From NCBI GenBank assembly GCA_002104945.1, contig MCFH01000056.1, forward strand, positions 1 through 64,000: 64,000 nt of DNA. The letters are read 5' to 3'. Origin of the DNA: Piromyces finnis. Lineage: Eukaryota > Neocallimastigomycota > Neocallimastigomycetes > Neocallimastigales > Neocallimastigaceae. Shown here in pieces: positions 35,849 to 47,547 of the stretch. The notes beneath the pieces were generated by a model. The model searched no databases. It saw only the letters and a program-made list of their open reading frames with translations, and was not told where the DNA came from. Position numbers and translations under genes: made by a program. Positions within the stretch are counted from its first letter, which is position 1; each line of letters opens with the position of its first letter.

Positions 35849-36043
35849 GATACATTAATTAAATGCATTGTTTTATTACATTAATTTAGTTGTATCAGTT
35901 TAACCAATCCATGTATAATGTATTAAATTAATATAAAAGAATAATCTTGATTCTCTTTTGAGAAATTAAGAGTTATTATTATATAAATTTATTAATAAAA
36001 TAAAGTATTAATTATTTTAAAAGTAATGTTTATTTAACGTGCG
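35849..36043. other. AT-rich spacer
   Basis: Between two solo LTRs; no protein-like frame or RNA gene seen. Confidence 0.5.
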
Positions 36044-36837
36044 TGTAAAGATATAATATATATCTTTAGATTATTTAATAATTAATTATTAATTATTAAA
36101 TAATAAATTAATATTTAGTAAAATTGATTATAAAATTTTTGAATAAATTTTATGGAATAATTTAATAATAAATTATTCTATAATAAATCCGTTAAATTTA
36201 AATTAAGATAAATATTTAAGTTTAAGGAATAAAAGAATTTTAATTAAATTTAAATATTTCAAATATTTTAAATAATTAAGATATTTTTTTAAATACTTTT
36301 TATTTAATTTTAGAATAGATTATACTTTTTTATTTAAATTTAGAATAGCTTAATAATTTTAACTTAGCTTTAAAAATAGATGTGTTTATATTTCAATAGG
36401 AAATATATTAAGAATAGTATTGATAATATTAAATTAATTTATAGATAATACATGGGCTTTATTCAATTTTGAGTTTACTCAAATTGAATTAAAAGTATAA
36501 TGAATTAGTTTAGTTTAGTTCTGTTATTTTACTATTTAATTAAATTAGTTTTGTTTATTTTATATTAAATATATGTTTATTTAAATAGAATAATATATTA
36601 GAATATAATTATGAAAAAATATAAATACATGTAATTTTTGTTTATTAAATCGATGTAATTGTTATTTTCAATTTTTTAATTATTAACTATTATATAGTTA
36701 ATAATATTTTTAAGAGTTTAAATAAAAAATGTTTTTTTTTTAAAAATAAAAATTTAATGTTTTATTTTTTATTTTTGTGTTAATAAAAATTGTTTTGTTT
36801 TAAGTATAAAATCTGTTTTAAATTTTATACTTTTACA
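36044..36837. mobile_element. Solo LTR, 790-bp family
   Basis: TGTAAAGATATAATATA to ATACTTTTACA, flanked by GTGCG on both sides. Confidence 0.92.
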
Positions 36838-36919
36838 GTGCGCTTTTATATTTATTTTTTAATATTTAATATTTTTATTTATTAGTATTTTTATATAATA
36901 AACTCGAAATTAATGTCTT

Positions 36920-37287
36920 TGTAATGAGGTATATCTAATGATAAGGGTTAGACTAGAAAATCATTAAGGTTAGATTAATGAAAATTTCACAATTATATTT
37001 TTATAACCAATCATTAAGTAATTAATTCACTTATCAAATTGTATTAAAAAAAAATAATTTTCATGTATAAAAGAGAGAATAAGAAAGATAAAATAGTTCT
37101 TTAGTGTTTTTATTAATAATTAATAAAAATTAGTTTTTTTGTTTCGTCTTTAGTTTGATAATACACTGACCTAGCGAGTTAGTCGTATTATAATAATAAA
37201 TTTAATAAATAAACATTATTAAAAAAAAATACATATATATTTGATACATTAAAGTGTGTGTGTTTATTATTATAATATTTCGTTACA
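36920..37287 (+). repeat. 5' LTR of the chromovirus, with promoter
   Basis: TGTAATGAGGTATATC to ATTTCGTTACA. A TATA box (TATAAAA) is at 37066-37072. The inferred transcript start is AGTGTTTTTAT at 37103-37113, about 37 bases downstream, because that 11-mer is what the priming site complements. Confidence 0.9.
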
Positions 37288-37298
37288 ATAAAAACACT
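37288..37298 (+). promoter_or_regulatory. Predicted self-priming primer-binding site (chromovirus)
   Basis: ATAAAAACACT directly abuts the 5' LTR and is the exact complement of AGTGTTTTTAT at 37103-37113. The match ends at 11 bases (next bases T against G). There is no TGG start as a tRNA-primed site would have. Confidence 0.8.
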
Positions 37299-37357
37299 CT
37301 AAGAAAAAGATCGCTACCTCAGTGCCTCGTTTATTTGCTTACTTCTAATTTTTTTTT

Positions 37358-40300
37358 ATGGATAACTCTGCTGATTTGAAGAACGGTTTTGATGGCAACC
37401 GTCGCTACCTGAAGGGATTCTTAGCAAAAATGGACATGATCTTTATGATCCATCCTGAAATAGGAAGGGACGATGGAGAAAAGGTCTTCTACGTCGTTAG
37501 TCGCCTCTACGGGGATGCAATGAATTGGGCTGCTACCTTGATTAACAACCATGATCCTTGCTTACAGGATTATGGCGCCTTTGTTGGAAAGCTGAAGGCT
37601 GCTTTTGGTTTTCAGGATATGGTCTATACTGCCAACCAAAAGCTCAAGAAGATCAAACAACATGGCCTATCCAATACTCAAGAGTATATCAAGGAATTTA
37701 ACTACTATGCTGATGAATCCACTTGGAATGAACAAGCCAAGATGGATGCTTTTGTTGATGGGTTGGACGATAGAATCGCCACCCATATCCTTCAGATGTT
37801 TCCTGGCCCTTCTACCTTGATAAACTTACAAACAATAGCCAGTCGTATAGGAAGTAGATTGGCATGCCACCAAGAGGAAATAAACAGAAGATCCAATAGA
37901 AGTTTCCGTTCTAAACAAAGCTTCCAATCCCGCTCCTCAGAAAGATTTACAAGTAAATCCACTCAGCCCAAGAAGGAAAATAATTTTGGCCCCATTTCAA
38001 GTGAAGAACGTAGCCGCCGAATGAAAGAGAATCTCTGCTTATATTGTGGTAAACCTGGTCACCGATTATCTGAATGCCCTATTAGAACCAAAAAGGAAAA
38101 CCATACTAATAATGCTGGGGTCCATGTTTTGAATGAACAAGAAAAATCCACTCGACTTTCGGATAACTCCTCTTTACCTCAAACGGTTATCGATGTTGAT
38201 GTTGTTCTTCCATACAAATCTGTCGGAACTAAAGTTCTCTTAGATAGTGGTTCACAATTCTGTTTGATAGACCACGCCTTTGTTAAGGCCCATGAGATCC
38301 CTATAATTACCAAAGTAAAATGCCCACAAATTATAGGTATCGGAGGTCACCAAAAGATTATCGGCCAGACTTGGCCTATAACTGTGGAACACATGAATCA
38401 CTCATGCCAGTTACAATTTTACGTCGTAGAATTGCCTTCTTACTGTTGTATTCTTGGCTCTGATTGGCTGGCCCTTCACAATCCGACAATCAATTTTGCT
38501 AGTAAGGACGTTTCCTATCATTCTGAATACTGTAAGGAAAATTGCTTAAGGAAAGAATCTGCTAGCTCTACCACTTCTGAACTCGAAGACCAATCGAAGG
38601 ACGAAATGTCAGTTGGAAATACACCTGAATACCCTTTCAATGTATTCACTTGTCTAGAAGAACCTGAAGTTGAGTCACCCCAAATTCCAATTCACTACTC
38701 TCAACACTCCAAAGTGTTCGAGGAAAGGCTCGCTGATAAACTCCCTCCTCATCGCCCGTACGACTGTGAGATCAACCTGAGACCAAATAGCAACTTGTTT
38801 TATGGTCCAATCTACCGACTTACTGAGAAAGAATCAAAGGTATTAGAAGAAACTATTAATGAAAATTTAAAAAAGGGGTTTATCCGCAAATCCAAATCGC
38901 CAGCTGGTGCTCCCGTTCTGTTTGTCCCGAAGAAGAGTGGAGAACTTCGTATGTGTATCGACTACCGCCGCTTGAACGAAATCACCATTAGGAACTCGTA
39001 CCCTCTCCCATTGATCCAAGACATGTTGGATCATCTAGGAAAAGCTAAGGTGTTCTCGAAGCTAGATCTTCGATCCGCCTATAACTTGGTAAGAATCAAA
39101 GAAGGCGATGAATATAAGACCGCCTTCACCTGTCAATTTGGCCATTTCGAATATCTGGTAATGCCTTTCGGTCTCAAGAACGCTCCTGCAGTCTTCCAAC
39201 ATTTTATTAACGACGTTCTTGAAGGCATTATCGGTAAATTCGTCTTTTCGTATATTGACGATATTATCATTTTCTCTGATAATATAGCCGAACATCATGA
39301 ACACGTCAATGAAGTCCTTCGTAGACTCGAAGAAGCCGGACTGTACGCTAAACTTGAAAAATGTCTATTCGACTCTCCTTGTCTTGACTTCCTTGGTCAT
39401 AGAATCTCTGCCTCTGGTATCGGAATGGACCCTAATAAGGTGAAAGCCATTGCGGAATGGCCGACTCCTAAATCGGTCCATGAACTACAATCCTTCCTAG
39501 GCTTAGCCAACTATTATCGTAGATTTATTCCTGGCTTTGCTAAGATTGCTCACCCACTCCACCAACTTTGCAAGAAGAACACCGCCTTCGTTTGGAACGA
39601 TACCGCTCAAGATGCTTTTGATGCTTTGGTTAAGCATTTTATTAGTCAGCCTATCCTTGCATATCCTGATGTTGACCTACCTTTCGTTGTCGAAACCGAT
39701 GCAAGCAGCTTCGCCATAGGTGCTGTATTGTCTCAAGTCAACAAGTCCGACAATATTCTTCACCCTGTTGCGTTCTTTTCTAGATCCCTTACAAACCCGG
39801 AGAAGAACTACCCTATCTATGATAAAGAACTTTTGGCTATCGTCGCGTCCTTAGAAGTGTGGAGACATTTTTTGAAAGGTGCGAATCATCCTTTCAAAAT
39901 TATATCAGACCACAGAAACCTCCTTTTTCAGAAGAAACCGGAGAAGATGACTCAGAGATTAATTAGATGGTCCCTTTTCCTTGCTGAATTCGATTTTGTC
40001 ATTGAATATCGCCCTGGTTCCTCGAACGGGAAAACCGATGCCTTGTCAAGAAGACCTGACTATCTTGATCACTCTTGCAATTCCGATTCTAATAACTCTG
40101 TCTTTCGTCCCGAAAATTTCAGCTCCTGCTTTGCTTCATCCACTCCTTCTTCTCTTCTTGAAAAAATTGCTCTCTCTTGTAAACTTGACAAATTCTTCAT
40201 TGAGACTTCTAATCAACTTCTCAATGATAATTGTTCTTCTGACTACAAACTTAGTAACAACGTCCTCCTTTTCCAAGATAAAATCTATGTTCCTAATGAT

Positions 40301-41552
40301 TGCCGAGTTGAAATTCTGTCTTCTTTTCATGACTCCCCTGCTGCCGGCCATTTTGGTATTTCAAAAACTTTATCCTTGATTTCCCGTAACTACTGGTGGC
40401 CCAAAATGTATCAGGATGTTAAGGACTATGTCCGTTCTTGTGAGGTCTGCTGTCGTTCGAAATCCTCTAGACATAAACCTTACGGGTTATTATCCACTCT
40501 TCCTTTAGGTGAACGTCCCTGGTCTTCCATTGCTATGGATTTTATCACTGACCTCCCCTCTTCTCGTGGATTTACCTGTATCTTCGTTGTCATTGATCGA
40601 TTGACAAAAATGGCTCACTTTATCCCTCTTGAAAAAGTTCCCACTGCTGAACGTGCTGCCGAAGCTTTCATTAACAACGTCTTCAAACTTCATGGATGCC
40701 CCTCCGACATTGTTCTCGACCAAGGTTCTCAGTTCACTTCAAAGTTTTGGAAGAAATTCTTTGCTACCCTCAAGATTGATTTGAAATACTCTTCTGCTTA
40801 TCACCACCAATCCAATGGCCAGACGGAGAGAGTGAACTCCGTTGTAGAACAATATCTACGCTGCTTCTCAAATTACAAAGGCACTAACTGGATCGAATAC
40901 TTAAGCCTAGCTGAATTTAGTTACAATAATTCAGTTCAAGAATCTGCAAAACAAACACCCTTCTTCTTGAACTATGGTTTCCATCCTAATTTTAATCCAA
41001 CAATTCCAACAACAAGTGAAGTTCCAAGAGCTGAAGAATACACAAAAGAATTAAAAGAAATTATCAGCACCCTCAAGAAAAACCTTTCGGAAGCCCAAAA
41101 GAAACAAGAACATTTCGCCAATAGACATAGACAACCAGGCCCGTCATTCAAACCAGGAGAAAAGGTATGGTTAATCAATAATAATTTAGTTAAGGGAAAT
41201 AAAAAATTCACCCCTCGGAAACTCGGTCCCTATGAAATTGAACAACAAATATCAGAAGTCTCATTCAAATTGAAACTCCCTGGTAACATGAAGATTGATC
41301 CGGTATTCCATAAATCATCTCTCGAGCCTTACTTCGAAGGGAAAAGTACAAACCGAAAAGTTCAACCTCCACCACCTGTCATTATAAACGAAGAGGAGGA
41401 ATACGAAGTAGAAGAAATTCTGGACAAAAGAAGACGCTATAACAAAACTCAGTACTTGATCAAATGGAAAGGATATCCTATTTCAGAAGCCTCATGGGAA
41501 CCCGAAGAAAATCTGAACTGTCCAGCAAAGCTAAGAGAATTCAACAAGACCC

Positions 41553-41557
<5 letters not shown>
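37358..41557 (+). CDS. Gag-Pol polyprotein of the Ty3/gypsy chromovirus (1399 aa)
   Basis: A single ORF encoding all retrotransposon functions. Approximate order by residue: Gag core 1-220; CCHC knuckle [15 protein letters not shown] at about 226-240; aspartic protease [12 protein letters not shown] at about 292; reverse transcriptase from about 505 ([18 protein letters not shown]) with catalytic SYIDDIIIF at about 631; RNase [14 protein letters not shown] at about 775 to KTDALSRR at about 891; integrase HHCC at about 990-1035, catalytic residues in [22 protein letters not shown] and [17 protein letters not shown] motif at about 1287; chromodomain [17 protein letters not shown] in the last 50 residues. 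No stop or frameshift, and all catalytic residues are present. Length is close to the single-ORF Tf1-type elements. Codons are much less AT-biased than the surroundings. It starts 70 bases after the LTR. Confidence 0.95.
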
Positions 41558-41584
<27 letters not shown>

Positions 41585-42002
41585 TAATAATAATAAAATT
41601 AACTAATTTTCATTAATTTTTAGACACAAATGAGGGAATATCAATTTTTAGAATAAACTTAACCGATACCGTTTTGGCGAAGCTCCCATAGGGATTTACT
41701 GGACTTACAAGCGTACCAAGAACAAGTACTATCAAACGGCCATATCGGAACCTTGCCTATGAAACCTCTAGTACTTGTTGGACATACTTTAGTCTTGGCG
41801 CCAACCCGCCTTACATCAAAGTTACTCTACCAACCCCGACTTCGAACTCACAACCTTCTAGTTTATTGCCAACTACTCGACCATTGTACCACACCTTTTA
41901 ATTCTCATATGAAGTCAACTGCCTATTTAAAACAAAAAAAAAAAAAAAAAAAAAATTAGTAGCTTATAAATTCGTCTGGAATCCGAATTTAGAGGAGGAG
42001 CT
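41558..42002 (+). other. Chromovirus 3' untranslated region with polypurine tract
   Basis: Contains an A run after the stop (about 26 A), a second A-rich run at about 41930-41955, and the purine tract AGAGGAGGAG at 41991-42000 just before the LTR, which would prime plus-strand synthesis. The short frame at 41753-41959 is not considered coding. Confidence 0.7.
41837..41898 (-). repeat. tRNA-like sequence in the chromovirus 3' UTR
   Basis: On the minus strand: GGTACAATGGTCGAGTAG (A-box-like) and GAGTTCGAAGTCG (B-box-like), about 30 bases apart. The older 3' UTR copy ending at 21087 stops before this part, so presence in the whole family is unknown. Confidence 0.5.
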
Positions 42003-42368
42003 TGTAATGAGGTATATCTAATGATAAGGGTTAGACTAGAAAATCATTAAGGTTAGATTAATGAAAATTTCACAATTATATTTTTATAACCAATCATTAA
42101 GTAATTAATTCACTTATCAAATTGTATTAAAAAAAATAATTTTCATATATAAAAGAGAGAATAAGAAAGATAAAATAGTTCTTTAGTGTTTTTATTAATA
42201 ATTAATAAAAATTAGTTTTTTTGTTTCGTCTTTAGTTTGATAATACACTGACCTAGCGAGTTAGTCGTATTATAATAATAAATTTAATAAATAAACATTA
42301 TTAAAAAAAATACATATATATTTGATACATTAAAGTGTGTGTGTTTATTATTATAATATTTCGTTACA
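42003..42368 (+). repeat. 3' LTR of the chromovirus
   Basis: TGTAATGAGGTATATC to ATTTCGTTACA, followed by GTCTT. Differs from the 5' LTR by one substitution (G to A just before the TATA box) and two A-run length changes. Confidence 0.92.
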
Positions 42369-42373
42369 GTCTT

Positions 42374-43253
42374 TATTTTTTTCTCAAATTAGTAATAGTT
42401 AATTATTCAATTATTATTAATTTGTAGAAGTAATTTATAATTTATTTATAAGTGACTTCTTACACAACGTGTAATAATTATATTATATTTATTATATAAT
42501 AATAATTATTAGCTTTAAAATTAATAATATAAATTATTATTAAAATGTGAAAATAAAAATAAAATTAAAAACTTAACTTAATGAGTTTATTATAAGAAAT
42601 TATAATAAACAAACACCAACTATATCAAAATTCTTTTGCGTATTTAATAGTTTTTTAATATCTATTTATTACTTATTATTTTGTATAAGGTTATTTATTA
42701 TAATTAATCTTATAATAATAACTTTTGATTTATCAAATCGAACTCAAGAGTACTATTTATATGTTTTATTTTATAAATGAAAATTTCTAAGAACATTCTA
42801 ATCTTAACAAAAATCTTTTTAGGATAAGACTAGAAGAAAAACCTAAAAAGTTATTTAATTGATATTCTAATCATACCAATCATCGTAATATTAAGTAAAA
42901 CCGTTGATCACGAATAAAACCTTAATATCCGATTTCCTATTACATACTAATATATAGTTGTATAATATTATTAATGTAATTAGTATGTATTTTATTTTTA
43001 TAATACAAGTGTATATAAATGAATGTAGAAATATAAAAGATAAATAAATATATTAATCTAATTTAGTGGATGGATGATTATGAACTAAATAAATTATTTA
43101 TAATATTTAACTGAACAAATAAAATGAACAAATAAAATACTAATAAATAAATATATTAATATAATTTAATGGACGAATGATTATTAACAATATAAATTAT
43201 TTATAATATTTAATACTAAGAATAAATATTTATTATTTATTCTTACACAACGA
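42374..43253. other. AT-rich stretch without a clear gene
   Basis: Contains repeated GATGATTATGAACTAAATAAAT-like and TTATAATATTTAAT blocks at about 43060-43120 and 43150-43210, an imperfect 80-90-bp tandem duplication. Its right end is the 5' edge of a family A LTR. No protein-like frame. Confidence 0.45.
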
Positions 43254-43258
43254 ATCTT

Positions 43259-43753
43259 TGTAAGAAATATTTGTTGCCATAAGTTTGCCCACAAATATTT
43301 CAATTGAAACCATATATTCTGGTCACCATTTATTGGCCAGATATATACACAACCATATATTAATGGCTATTAATTAAATAGAAAGTTTATTTGCCTTATC
43401 CAATCAAGTGGTAAAGAAAATAAACTAATATAGTTAAATAGTATAGTTAAACTAACGTTAAATACTTTAGCGTTAGTATTAGAGTAAATTAATACCTATA
43501 GTAATAAATAATGTATATAATTATAATTAATAAATAAAAGATATAATTAATATATAATTATTTAAGTAAACATTATTTCATAAAATTTTTATACATTTGT
43601 TGTAATTATTTTAGTGTTATAATATTTATTTTATTTCTTTTATTATTTTTTATAAAACTTTACTTAGTTATTAACTCGTATAGAGAGGTAATAACTAACT
43701 TAATTAACTAAATTAATAACCTATTTACTAATAATATAAAAACACCTTTTACA
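43259..43753 (+). repeat. 5' LTR of Ty3-2
   Basis: TGTAAGAAATATTTGTTG to CACCTTTTACA. The inferred transcript start is AGCGTTAGTAT at 43469-43479. This sits at the right arm of an inverted repeat ACTAACG...CGTTAGT; the left arm repeats the core of the priming site. TATA-like sequences (ATATAGTT, GTATAGTT) lie about 25-40 bases upstream. Confidence 0.88.
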
Positions 43754-43764
43754 ATACTAACGCT
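43754..43764 (+). promoter_or_regulatory. Predicted self-priming primer-binding site (Ty3-2)
   Basis: ATACTAACGCT directly after the LTR is the exact complement of AGCGTTAGTAT at 43469-43479. The next base pair mismatches, so the match is exactly 11. Confidence 0.8.
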
Positions 43765-43910
43765 TTATAGTTAGTTCTTACGTTAGCTTAGTTTTAGTTA
43801 GGTTAGTTTTATTAAAAAGTTAATTATTTTTAAATTTTAAAATTCACCATAACAATATTTTATATAATAAATTCTTTAATTTATTGAAAGAATTTATTTT
43901 AGAATTAGAA

Positions 43911-46568
43911 ATGAAAAATCCAGGTTGTTAAGTTTTGAGATTTGGTTATGCGGCCAGGTCAGAATGTTATTAATTATATAGTAAATATGTTTTTTAAGAA
44001 ACTAAATTTAAATGTACAATAACATTTTAAACTTCCAAATGAAAAATTAATATTTATTTTTTAGAATAACTTTTTATAAAATTTTATTTATTTAGTAATA
44101 ATAATATAAATGATAATATATTTAATAACTATATAATTAAGATTATAACTATAATCTTTACAAAGAATTAAAATCAAATTCAATTCATTCTATTTTATAT
44201 TCTTTGTTCAGATTATTAAATTGATAAAAATAAAGTATTACATGTAATATATTAATAACATAATAAGATTGTTTGTTTGTTTGTTTGTTTGTTTTGTCAT
44301 GACATAAAATAAAATAAACATATGATTAATCATTTAAACACTTGATCCATTAACCTATTTTATAATAATTAGAATTATTTAATTTATAAATGTTAACTGT
44401 TACACCTAAATGGTTTAGTTCTATTTTTAGTAACAGTCACTATCATTAATTAAATTAATATAATTAAAATTTCTATTGATATCTTTTTAATTTTCGTCAA
44501 GTCATAAGAAATGTCTATGATCCATACTTGATATCATATTGATTTTAATTTACTTATTAAAGTCTTCAAATGACCATATCTTTCTTAAATGACCAGTTAG
44601 AAGGACCGCGATTATACCAAAATATAGTTTTTTCTTAAGCTTTCTAATAAACCTGGTTTCACAGCCGTAGTACTTACAGCCGTAGCACTCGTTTTTGGCG
44701 AGTTATGCGTAGTTTCGTATTTCTTTATTTTTGGTTAAGGGTTATAGTGTATTGATATTAAATTTTTGAAATCATAACCCTTTCACTGAATCAAAATTTA
44801 AAAGGTGACTTTTAAAGGTGTTTTAAAATAATTATTGAAATTATTTAATTATAATTATTATGTTTAATTAATTATAGATATTATCTGAATTTGTTTTAAA
44901 TCCAGTTAATATCTTCACACAGGTAAGTCTCCTAACCCTCGAGGTGTCCATAAATTGGACACAAAAACATCATTCGTAAGGGACGGAACCCGTCCTGATG
45001 CGGCGAGCGCGGATGGCATGAATGGTGTAGAGGGAATGTCACGGATTCGAACCCCAGTGCTTCTCGAAAGTACCGAGGTCGAATCTAATCAGAATTTACA
45101 GGTTCAACAGGGGGATTCTATGCCCGCCCCTGTTGATCCTTCTTTCTTTTTTACTAATAATAGTGAGGTAAACCCAATGCAGCACATTGAAGTTCTTAAT
45201 AGATGGGTTTCTGAAATATCTAGCCAGTTTGCTAGTATGGGAAACCGTCTGGGTGCTATGGAAGAACAACTTCGGGGCATTGAGGTTTACAAGAGCGAGA
45301 TAAACGATGCTCTTCAGCAAAAATTTGTTGAAGTGGATCAAAGGTTGGAAGCAAATGAGTCAGCTAGTCATGTTAGCTTGGAAGAGCTGCATGCTGTGAA
45401 AAATGCCTTTATTGCAGAACATGAGGAAAGGTTACAAGACCACCAACAAATGCTAAACAACCAAGAAACGTTGTACCGTCAATCTAGTGCCTTTGTCTCT
45501 TATAAAAAAGAGCTTGAAGAAGAGATGGCCAGATTGAGGGAAAAACGAAACGCTCTAGAAGAAAGAGAAAAACTGTTCGAGGCTAAAGTCGAATCCATGA
45601 ACAGAAGAGCTGAAGCCAGAGCTCATGAAAGAACATCCTACCAAACCGGTGGTACGGGTAATCCTCATGGTGCTGGAACTAGTAGCAGCACCAACCCTAC
45701 GGAATATTCCGAGGACGGGGACGTGAAGATGTTCGACTGTCGAGTACATAGGTATGAAGAAAAGGTACCTATATTTGATAACAATGGGATAGATTTAGAG
45801 GGTTTTCAGGAGAAGTGCTTACGTCATTTCAAACGTTACCCATATGACTATGGTAACGACGAAAAGGCAAAGGTTAGCTTCATTGAAGATCATCTAGGTG
45901 GGAAAGTATTGAGATGGTATAGACTTAGAGAGAGGATGTTGCAGCGTAGGAATCCTGATGCTGAAAGACTATTCCTCCACCTTCAAGAAAAGTTTCCACC
46001 AGAGTCTCCCCATGAACTCTGCAAGTCAAAATTGCTTAAGCTTACACATGAGTGGGGAAAAGCATACGACTACTTGGAAGAGTTCAATGAGTTGACGGAA
46101 ACACTTGGGCTTCCTAATAATGTGAGGAGACAGGTGTTAATACAACAGGTTAGGCCTTCTGTTAGGGAAGCGTTCTATGATATCCCTGAACAGGAACGTA
46201 CGTTGGAAACATTAAGTGAAGTCTTGTTAAAGTGCGATGATCACCAAGCAGTCTTCCGTAATGAAACCATAGAAAAGTACGATAAGAGAGATCGCCAGAC
46301 CACTATCATGGCCTTGTTGGATATTACAGACCCATGCAGACCTTCTAAATGGGCCGAGTTAAAGCAGAAGAACAACAAGCCAAATAATAAGCCTAAAGTT
46401 GAGCAGAACAACACTCAGGCTTATGTAAAAATGGTAATAACAAAGAACGTCGTGAGTTGTTCAACAAACCGGGTTTTAGAAGAAGTTCTAGCTTCCAACC
46501 AAAGCAAGGACCTTCTAGTATGGAAAATAATCCCTTACCTAAAGCCATGGCTAGTCAGCCAACGGTGA
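43911..46568 (+). pseudogene. Gag of Ty3-2, interrupted by a solo LTR near its N-terminus
   Basis: The true start is ATG 43911 (MKNPG). A solo LTR at 43926-44919 splits it in the CCAGGT codons, and the frame resumes exactly (KSPNPRGVHKLDTKTS). The remaining 537 codons hold a predicted coiled coil (about 45290-45600, rich in Glu, Leu, Lys) and the retrotransposon Gag core (EGFQEKCLRHF-like, GGKVLRWYRLRERM, LFLHLQEKFP). No CCHC knuckle was found. After about 46430 the frame loses protein sense; the -1 frame carries NGNNKERRELFNKPGFRR, so one A was probably lost from GTAAAAATGG and gag-pol was originally one ORF. Confidence 0.82.
43926..44919. mobile_element. Solo LTR inside Ty3-2 gag (995-bp family)
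   Basis: TGTTAAGTTTTGAG to ATATCTTCACA, flanked by CAGGT (43921-43925 and 44920-44924). Almost identical to 12802-13796. Confidence 0.92.
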
Positions 46569-47547
46569 ATAATAGCTACTACAGTCAGAATCAACTAGTA
46601 GCTGAAATAAATGCAAGAAGCAACCCTCGGGATACAAAACGGGTGGAAGTCTTGTATGATACTGGTTCCACTACAAACCTCATTCACCCAAACTTAGCAA
46701 AGAAACTCGGGTTGAAGGTAGTGGATAAACCAGCCATATTTAGAACTGTTAATGGAGATATCGAGTTAAAACAGTTCTCAGACGACTTGCAGTTGAAGTT
46801 GTGGTTAACTCCATCTGGTGAACAGGAAGCTAAACCATACTGTTTCAACACAAGTTGTCACCTGTCCGACAACATGCCGGAGATGATCATCGTGGTACTG
46901 GGCTTCATGGATGAGCACTTTATCTACAAAGGTTATGATAAAGATGCACAAGTGAGGTACTTCGTAATGGATAATGATAAAGAAAAAGGACATACCAACA
47001 GTTATGGTATAAATGATGGTGATATCTACTACTGTACTCAATTAAGTCCCATAACTACAGTTACTAATGCAAAAGAAAGAAGGCCTCTGGTAACTGTAAC
47101 TGCGGAAAACATAGAAGCCGAAATCGTGGGTAATGGTAGCCACAAGGCTGCAAGAGAACCCAGGGACGGAAGTTCCGGAGGGTTGGCATCGAGTTCCAAC
47201 TTAGAGAAAACTTGTGTTTCAGTAGGGTTGGTACAAGAGTCGAACTTAGAGAAAAATCACATTTACGTAGGGTTGGTACAGGAAGAAAACTTAAACAAAA
47301 ACCAACCTACGCCTGAAGAAATTGTGGAGAAGTACTACCACAATTTCAAAGAAGCATTTAATGAAGAAATAGCAAACCAGCTACCAGAACATCGTCCTTA
47401 CGACTGTAAGATCGACCTGGAGCCGGATGCTAGTATTCATAAAGGGCCTATATATCCCTTCAATCCAGAAGAAGAAAAAGCACTGAAGGAATATATAGAG
47501 GAAAACCTGGCAAAGGACTTCATAAGAAAGTCAGAGAGTCCTGCACC
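46433..47547 (+). pseudogene. Ty3-2 protease and linker, truncated at reverse transcriptase
   Basis: Plus frame with protease YDTGSTTNLIHPNLAKKLG, a linker containing a duplicated unit (SNLEKTCVSVGLVQE then SNLEKNHIYVGLVQE), and the start of RT: LPEHRPYDCKIDLEPD, KGPIYPF, DFIRKSESPAP. It then breaks at about 47547 and runs into an RNase H sequence in another frame. In the intact chromovirus about 240-260 residues lie between these points, so the RT palm with its catalytic Asp pair is gone. Confidence 0.85.

Larger units (their letters stand above)
36920..42368 (+). mobile_element. Intact young Ty3/gypsy chromovirus, Tf1-like
   Basis: LTRs at 36920-37287 and 42003-42368, 5-bp target duplication GTCTT at 36915-36919 and 42369-42373, and one uninterrupted 1399-codon ORF. 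By eye the LTRs differ by one substitution and two one-base homopolymer length changes, so insertion was recent. The element is 5449 bp. Single-ORF structure, chromodomain and the self-priming site all match the Tf1/sushi group. Solo LTR 19421-19782 and the 3' half of the mosaic element show the family has a longer history here. Confidence 0.95.

Noticed and set aside
39062-40723. Several minus-strand ORFs of 70-80 codons within the chromovirus
   Set aside because: They are opposite-strand readings of RT, RNase H and integrase coding sequence.
41753-41959. 68-codon ORF after the chromovirus stop
   Set aside because: It runs through the tRNA-like block and a poly-A tract (poly-Lys) and has no protein-like features.
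44919-44928. CAGGTAAGT, a perfect 5' splice-site consensus upstream of Ty3-2 gag
   Set aside because: The CAGGT is the target duplication of a solo LTR, and the gag frame is continuous through CCA GGT AAG TCT once the LTR is removed, so this is coding sequence and not a donor site.
44990-45060. tRNA-like pattern in Ty3-2 gag (TGGCATGAATGG and GATTCGAACCCC)
   Set aside because: It lies inside an otherwise normal coding frame, the second box does not fit the B-box consensus as well as the LTR blocks, and only one copy is available.
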